From WLNJ01 sp037131165 (lineage in GTDB: Bacteria; Actinomycetota; Thermoleophilia; Solirubrobacterales; Solirubrobacteraceae), in the NCBI GenBank assembly GCA_037131165.1, contig JBAXRO010000039.1, positions 1 to 18,087 on the forward strand: a DNA stretch of 18,087 nucleotides. Direction: 5' to 3'. This document shows, piece after piece, positions 14,817-18,087 of this stretch. The position numbers and the translations under genes were made by a program. The number at the start of each line of letters is the position of its first letter. Positions within the stretch are counted from its first letter, which is position 1. Under the pieces are notes generated by a model. The model was not told where the DNA came from. It was given only the letters and a program-made list of their open reading frames with translations, and did no database searches.

Positions 14817-15610
14817 GCGCCACTGAACGGGCAGAGCTCGAGGAGTACCTGAAGCGTCCGCTCGCCGAGCCGGACGCCGACGCCCTGGCCGCCGTGTCGA
14901 ACGGTCCGATGGACCCCGCCGACGCCCTGCCGCTCGACCGGATCGACCGGCAGCTCGACCCCGCTCCGCTCAAGGTCGAGAGTGGCTGGTGCGTCATGCC
15001 CGACTCGACGATCAAGGTGCAGGCCCTGACGCCGATGCCGAACGTGACGGGCGAGATGGTCGACTGGTGGTTCGACTGGCACCCGAGGGACCCTCTCCGC
15101 TACCGGGTTTGGCACCCCCATGCCCACATCTCCAACTCGATCGTCGAACCCACACAGCGCGGGGAAAAGACCCACTGGGGCGCAACCCACTACCCGGTTG
15201 AGACTCTCGGCGAGGAGCTGGTCGAGGCGCGGATCGAATTCGTCCCACCGACCGAGGTCGGCTTCTCCAACAACGCCCTCGAAGACCCGAACGTCGCGAC
15301 GATCGTCTGCGGCAAGGCGGGCGACATGAAGCGCCACGCCCGCCACACGGTGATGTCGCACGTCTGGCTGAACGACGGCAGCGGCGGGACGGTCCTGCGC
15401 AGCCACTTCTGGGGTGGGGCAATCATGCGACCGGACCTGCCCGGCGCGGTCGGCGATCTTGTCGGGACGCTCATCAACCGGCCGTTCGTGCGCAAGCTGG
15501 CCGTGCCCAAGGGAGTCGGCGAGTCGCTCGCGATCCACTGCGTCGAGGAGTTCAACAATCTCGCATGGGTCCTCCCCGAGCTGTTCGGGCAGTTCGGGCC
15601 TTCTGGCTGA
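14813..15610 (+). CDS. DAPG/phloretin hydrolase-like C-C bond hydrolase
   Basis: The 265-aa protein resembles 2,4-diacetylphloroglucinol hydrolase PhlG and phloretin hydrolase, zinc enzymes that split a C-C bond between an acyl group and a phenolic ring. Seen: MVDWWFDWHPRDPLRYRVWHPHAH at 82-105 and AIHCVEEFNNLAW near 240-252. By spacing, His103, Glu134, His242 and Glu246 match the known ligand pattern (His, Glu 31 residues on, and a later HxxxE). The substrate is unknown; many actinobacterial members are uncharacterised. The start is uncertain: TTG at 14813 overlaps the oxidase stop as TTGA, while GTG at 14801 is the alternative. The coupling implies that both enzymes act on one substrate route, probably an acylated or prenylated phenolic compound. 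Confidence 0.85.
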   Translation: MSATERAELEEYLKRPLAEPDADALAAVSNGPMDPADALPLDRIDRQLDPAPLKVESGWCVMPDSTIKVQALTPMPNVTGEMVDWWFDWHPRDPLRYRVWHPHAHISNSIVEPTQRGEKTHWGATHYPVETLGEELVEARIEFVPPTEVGFSNNALEDPNVATIVCGKAGDMKRHARHTVMSHVWLNDGSGGTVLRSHFWGGAIMRPDLPGAVGDLVGTLINRPFVRKLAVPKGVGESLAIHCVEEFNNLAWVLPELFGQFGPSG

Positions 15611-15617
15611 CCGCCTC

Positions 15618-15646
15618 CCCTCGCCCTGCCGCTCAGGGCAGGAGGG
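15618..15646. terminator. Strong hairpin between convergent genes
   Basis: CCCTCGCCCTG (15618-15628) pairs with CAGGGC and GAGGG (15634-15639, 15642-15646), giving an 11-bp stem with a 2-base bulge and a 5-base loop. It begins 8 bases past the hydrolase stop and covers the vapC stop, so it can serve both directions. There is no U tract. Confidence 0.55.
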
Positions 15647-16046
15647 TGAACGAGTCGACGTGCTTCGGCTTGACAGCGCCGAAGTGGCGACGGTCGAGCG
15701 TGACGATCGTCTCGGCACCGAGTCGCTCCGCGAGGGCAACGACGGAGGCATCCGTCCCGCCGAGCGGGAAGTCGGAGTACTGATCGACCAGCTCGGCCAT
15801 CCTCAGCAGATCGCCGGGGGAGGGCGCCTCGATCCGGAACGGTTCGAGGGCGGCGATGAATCGGCTCTCTGCCTTCGGGCCGAGCCTGTCGTTGATGAAG
15901 TAGAGGACCTCAGCCACGACGAGCGCAGAGATTACGAGGATCAGACCGGGCGTCGAGAGGGCCTCGGTACATCGGGCGTGGTTGCGATCGTCGGAGTCGG
16001 CCGCGGAGTAGAGCGGCCCGGCGTCAACGAGGGCGAGGCTCGCCAA
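15633..16046 (-). CDS. vapC: PIN-domain toxin, VapC-like ribonuclease
   Basis: The 137-aa PIN-domain protein is the probable toxin of a type II VapBC pair; such toxins are Mg-dependent RNases. The acidic residues of the active site are all present: Asp8 (LVDAGPLY), Glu46 (VVAEVLYF), Asp99 (LGGTDASVVALAERLG) and Asp118 (IVTLDRRHF). The start is TTG at 16046, supported by AGGAG (16058-16054) 7 bases upstream and by the fold starting there. The open frame up to 16172 lies inside the antitoxin gene and is not used. It overlaps the antitoxin by 23 bases, as usual in such pairs. Confidence 0.9.
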   Translation of the reverse strand: MASLALVDAGPLYSAADSDDRNHARCTEALSTPGLILVISALVVAEVLYFINDRLGPKAESRFIAALEPFRIEAPSPGDLLRMAELVDQYSDFPLGGTDASVVALAERLGAETIVTLDRRHFGAVKPKHVDSFTLLP

Positions 16047-16269
16047 ATCGACTCTCCTGTAGGAGCTCCTCCATGTCCTCACCGACGTTGTTCGGCCCGC
16101 TCGCGCCGAGCGCGACAAACCCTGGCCTGCGGTTCGCGTCCGGGCCGATCCCGAGGTGCTCCTCAAGGGCATGTCTCGCGATCGCCGAGGCCGAGCGGCC
16201 GGTGCGCTTGGACTCGGATTCGATCGCGAGGGCGAGCTCGTCGCTGATCACGATTGTTGTGCGCTTCAT
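16024..16269 (-). CDS. vapB: Ribbon-helix-helix antitoxin, VapB-like
   Basis: The 81-aa protein begins MKRTTIVISDELALAIESES, a strand plus helix of a ribbon-helix-helix DNA-binding domain, then RTGRSASAIARHALEEHLG. Its C-terminal half is flexible with an acidic segment (GEDMEELLQESRFG) that probably wraps the toxin. It would neutralise the PIN toxin and repress its own promoter. The ATG at 16269 has no ribosome binding site; TATTAT lies 6 bases upstream, so the transcript may be leaderless. It overlaps the toxin gene by 23 bases and is divergent from a second toxin-antitoxin module. Confidence 0.88.
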   Translation of the reverse strand: MKRTTIVISDELALAIESESKRTGRSASAIARHALEEHLGIGPDANRRPGFVALGASGPNNVGEDMEELLQESRFGEPRPR

Positions 16270-16275
16270 AACCGC

Positions 16276-16281
16276 ATAATA
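16276..16281 (-). promoter_or_regulatory. Candidate -10 box of vapB
   Basis: TATTAT (minus strand) is close to the sigma-70 consensus and ends 6 bases before the ATG. It stands out in this GC-rich sequence. Confidence 0.45.
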
Positions 16282-16322
16282 GTCGGAACGGATCACCCTT
16301 CGATGCTCGCACGGCCAGGGCC

Positions 16323-16338
16323 GAATCAATCTGGATTC
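16323..16338. promoter_or_regulatory. Inverted repeat between two toxin-antitoxin modules
   Basis: GAATC-AATCTG-GATTC has perfect 5-base arms in the 151-base divergent region between the two antitoxin genes. It might be an antitoxin operator, though it lies 54 and 82 bases from the two start codons, upstream of either -10 box. Confidence 0.25.
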
Positions 16339-16406
16339 AGGAGGCTCGACGCGATCGAGGTGCGAAGTCTCAGCGATCCGCGCGAAAGGCGTAACACGCT
16401 TCGTTC

Positions 16407-16412
16407 TACACT
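16407..16412 (+). promoter_or_regulatory. Candidate -10 box of the second antitoxin gene
   Basis: TACACT ends 8 bases before the ATG and there is no ribosome binding site, fitting a leaderless transcript. A short inverted repeat GCGT-AAC-ACGC (16389-16399) lies just upstream. Confidence 0.4.
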
Positions 16413-16420
16413 CGCCCGTC

Positions 16421-16687
16421 ATGAACTACTCTTCGGTTGTGGGCCGTTCGATTCATGTTCGACTTGACCGCGATGCCGAGGAAGCCTTGGCTGTTCTCCG
16501 CAACTGCGGGATGAACGACTCGGAGGCCGTGCGGACCGCACTGAGCGAATCCGCCGAAGCACGCACCACCCCGGAGGCGCTGCGGGCGGAGGTGGAGCGG
16601 ATCGCCAACGATCCGGCTGACATCGCCGCGCGCGAGGAAGTGATGCGCTTCATGGAGGAGCTGTCCGAACCGCTCCCTGAGGACTGA
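16421..16687 (+). CDS. Ribbon-helix-helix antitoxin of a MazF/PemK-type pair
   Basis: The 88-aa acidic protein has a ribbon-helix-helix-like N-terminal part (RSIHVRLDRDAEEALAVLR, then MNDSEAVRTALSESAEA). Its charged helical C-terminus (REEVMRFMEELSEPLPED) likely binds the toxin. It is followed after 2 bases by a MazF/PemK-like toxin gene, which supports the antitoxin call. It is not similar in sequence to the VapB-like antitoxin next door. The ATG at 16421 is the first start in frame and has no ribosome binding site but a TACACT box 8 bases upstream. Confidence 0.82.
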   Translation: MNYSSVVGRSIHVRLDRDAEEALAVLRNCGMNDSEAVRTALSESAEARTTPEALRAEVERIANDPADIAAREEVMRFMEELSEPLPED

Positions 16688-16689
16688 GT

Positions 16690-17028
16690 TTGGTTCGCGG
16701 GGAATGCCTCGAGCTTCGGTCTCTGCGTGGTTCGAAGGGTCGTGAACAGCAAGGGCGCCGCTACGCGGTCGTGGTCCAGTCCGATCACATCCGTGGGCTG
16801 GGGACGGTCATGGTCGCGCCGACATCGGCGAGCGTCGTACCGACCTCTTTTCGTCCAGCTATCGAAATGGGCGGCCAACTGACACGCGTCCTGGTCGAGC
16901 AGACAATCGCCTTGGATGAACGTCGGCTCGGCAGGTCGGTGGGGCGACTCTCGGCAGCAGAGATGACCGAGGTCGAAAGGGCGCTTTCCACAGTCCTGGG
17001 GCTCCAGCCCCGGCACCTCCGTGGCTGA
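16690..17028 (+). CDS. MazF/PemK-family toxin (mRNA interferase)
   Basis: The 112-aa protein has the PemK/MazF pattern: VRGECLELR at the start, then EQQGRRYAVVVQSD, TVMVAPTSAS, RVLVEQTIALDERRL, and GRLSAAEMTEVERALSTVLGL at the end. Such toxins cleave mRNA at short motifs; the target sequence cannot be predicted. The start is TTG at 16690 with GAGGA (16679-16683) 6 bases upstream, inside the antitoxin end; the antitoxin stop is 2 bases away. It converges on clpB with an 18-base gap in which no terminator hairpin was seen. Confidence 0.9.
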   Translation: MVRGECLELRSLRGSKGREQQGRRYAVVVQSDHIRGLGTVMVAPTSASVVPTSFRPAIEMGGQLTRVLVEQTIALDERRLGRSVGRLSAAEMTEVERALSTVLGLQPRHLRG

Positions 17029-17046
17029 AACGGGGCGAACCGCTGC

Positions 17047-18087
17047 TCAGGCGTCGGCTCGAGTCCGCTCGCGGGTGCCGACCTCGATCCGCTCGCCGGC
17101 GCGGTCGACCACCGCGACCACTCCCTCGGGCAGCTCGCCTGCCAGGGCGAGGCGGGCCAGCGGGTCGACCACCTCGCGCTGGATCGTGCGCTTGAGCGGT
17201 CTGGCTCCGTAGGCGGGGTCGTAACCGAGGTCGCCGATCAGCTCACGGGCTTCTTCGGTCAGTTCGAGCTCGACTCCCCGCTCGGCCAGCCGGCCTGCGA
17301 CGAGGGCTACCTGGAGGTTGACGATCTCACCGATCTGCGACCGCTCGAGAGTCGCGAACTCGACGATGTCGTCGAGCCGGTTGATGAACTCGGGGCGGAA
17401 GTGCTCCTCCGCCCCCATCCGGCCACCGGGGATGTTCGAGGTCATGATCAGGATCACGTTGGTGAAGTCGACCGTGCGGCCCTGGCCGTCTGTCAGGCGA
17501 CCGTCATCCATCACCTGCAGCAGGATGTTGAAAACGTCGCCATGGGCCTTCTCGACCTCGTCGAGCAGGACGACGGAGTAGGGGCGACGACGAACGGCCT
17601 CGGTCAGCTGACCGCCTTCCTCGTAGCCGACGTAGCCGGGGGGCGCACCGACCAGGCGCGAGACGGCGTGCTTCTCCATGTACTCGGACATGTCGATCCG
17701 GACCATCGCGTCACGGCTGTCGAACATCAGCTCCGCCACCGCGCGGGCAAGCTCGGTCTTGCCGACACCGGTCGGCCCGAGGAACAGGAAGGTGCCGATC
17801 GGGCGATCGGGGTCCTGGAGCCCGGCACGCGAGCGTCGCAGCGCGTTGGCGACCGCGACGACCGCCTCGTCCTGGCCGATCACGCGCTCGTGCAGGCGCT
17901 CCTCGAGGTGCAGCAGCTTCTCGGCTTCGCCCTCCATCAGGCGGTCGACCGGGATCCCCGTCCAGCGGGCGACGACCTCGGCGATGTCGTCGGAATCGAC
18001 CTCTTCCTTGAGGAAGCGGACCTCGCCCCTGTCGACGCTCTCGGCCTCCGCGAGCTGCTTCTCGAGGTCGGGAATCAACCCGTAGCG
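17047..18087 (-). CDS. clpB: ClpB chaperone, C-terminal part (runs off the right edge)
   Basis: The C-terminal 346 residues of the ClpB/Hsp104 disaggregase, an ATP-driven hexameric ring that works with DnaK. The frame is open to the window edge, so about 500 N-terminal residues are missing from view. Seen: the end of the middle domain (RYG..IPDLEKQLAEAE), the linker VARWTGIPVDRL, then the second AAA+ domain with RVIGQDEAV, Walker A GPTGVGKTELA, pore loop GYVGYEEGG, Walker B VVLLDEVEKAH, arginine finger region FRPEFINRLDDIVEF and sensor-2 GARPLKR. The stretch after MTSN is shorter than in E. coli ClpB (IPGGRMGAEEHF only). The M-domain remnant marks it as ClpB rather than ClpC. Confidence 0.95.
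   Translation of the reverse strand, partial: RYGLIPDLEKQLAEAESVDRGEVRFLKEEVDSDDIAEVVARWTGIPVDRLMEGEAEKLLHLEERLHERVIGQDEAVVAVANALRRSRAGLQDPDRPIGTFLFLGPTGVGKTELARAVAELMFDSRDAMVRIDMSEYMEKHAVSRLVGAPPGYVGYEEGGQLTEAVRRRPYSVVLLDEVEKAHGDVFNILLQVMDDGRLTDGQGRTVDFTNVILIMTSNIPGGRMGAEEHFRPEFINRLDDIVEFATLERSQIGEIVNLQVALVAGRLAERGVELELTEEARELIGDLGYDPAYGARPLKRTIQREVVDPLARLALAGELPEGVVAVVDRAGERIEVGTRERTRADA

Noticed and set aside
16998..17011. GGGGCT-CC-AGCCCC palindrome near the end of the MazF-like gene
   Set aside because: It lies inside coding sequence with a 2-base loop and no U tract; likely a codon-use coincidence.
1..18087. CRISPR arrays, tRNA or rRNA genes, insertion sequences, phage genes
   Set aside because: No spaced direct repeats, no cloverleaf-like segment, no transposase or integrase reading frame, and genes fill nearly all the sequence.

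Overview
The window is high-GC DNA with dense, short-spaced genes, several GTG and TTG starts, actinobacterial-style purine gene order (purS-purQ-purL-purF) and many starts that look leaderless. I read it as a chromosomal segment of an actinobacterium, probably of the Thermoleophilia (Solirubrobacterales/Gaiellales) kind. The class is inferred from gene content and style only; no rRNA or other phylogenetic marker is present. Nothing looks like phage, IS element, CRISPR, tRNA or rRNA. No gene-free stretch exceeds about 160 bases.

Left part (about 5-9332, minus strand): a purine biosynthesis region. In transcription order it holds a GYD-domain protein, purD, purB, an ExoD-family membrane protein, then purC, purS, purQ, purL and purF. 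These cover PRPP amidotransfer (PurF), GAR synthesis (PurD), FGAM synthesis by the three-part PurSQL enzyme, SAICAR synthesis (PurC) and the adenylosuccinate lyase steps (PurB). The steps of PurN/T, PurM, PurE/K and PurH are not in the window. A hairpin after the exoD-like gene and a -10 box immediately before purC suggest that purC-S-Q-L-F is its own transcription unit. An 18-codon mini-ORF with a strong ribosome binding site bridges purL and purF.

Middle part (9333-13356): a heliorhodopsin gene is divergent from the GYD-purD unit and convergent, four bases apart, with a GT-C type membrane glycosyltransferase. Upstream of the glycosyltransferase is a 1-Cys peroxiredoxin, divergent from a TetR-family regulator. 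The heliorhodopsin has the retinal lysine, the glutamate counterion and both characteristic histidines.

Right part (13357-18087): a two-gene plus-strand unit pairs a BBE-type FAD oxidase with a 2,4-diacetylphloroglucinol/phloretin hydrolase-like C-C hydrolase, by a four-base stop/start overlap. Its promoter carries a perfect inverted repeat that could be the operator of the neighbouring TetR protein. Then come two toxin-antitoxin modules arranged back to back, VapBC-like (minus) and RHH-MazF/PemK-like (plus), and the C-terminal part of clpB, which runs off the right edge.

Most noteworthy are the heliorhodopsin and its context, the oxidase/C-C hydrolase pair with its putative operator, the purL-miniORF-purF coupling, and a recurrent TANNNT box 6-8 bases before start codons, which suggests leaderless transcripts for six transcription-unit heads.
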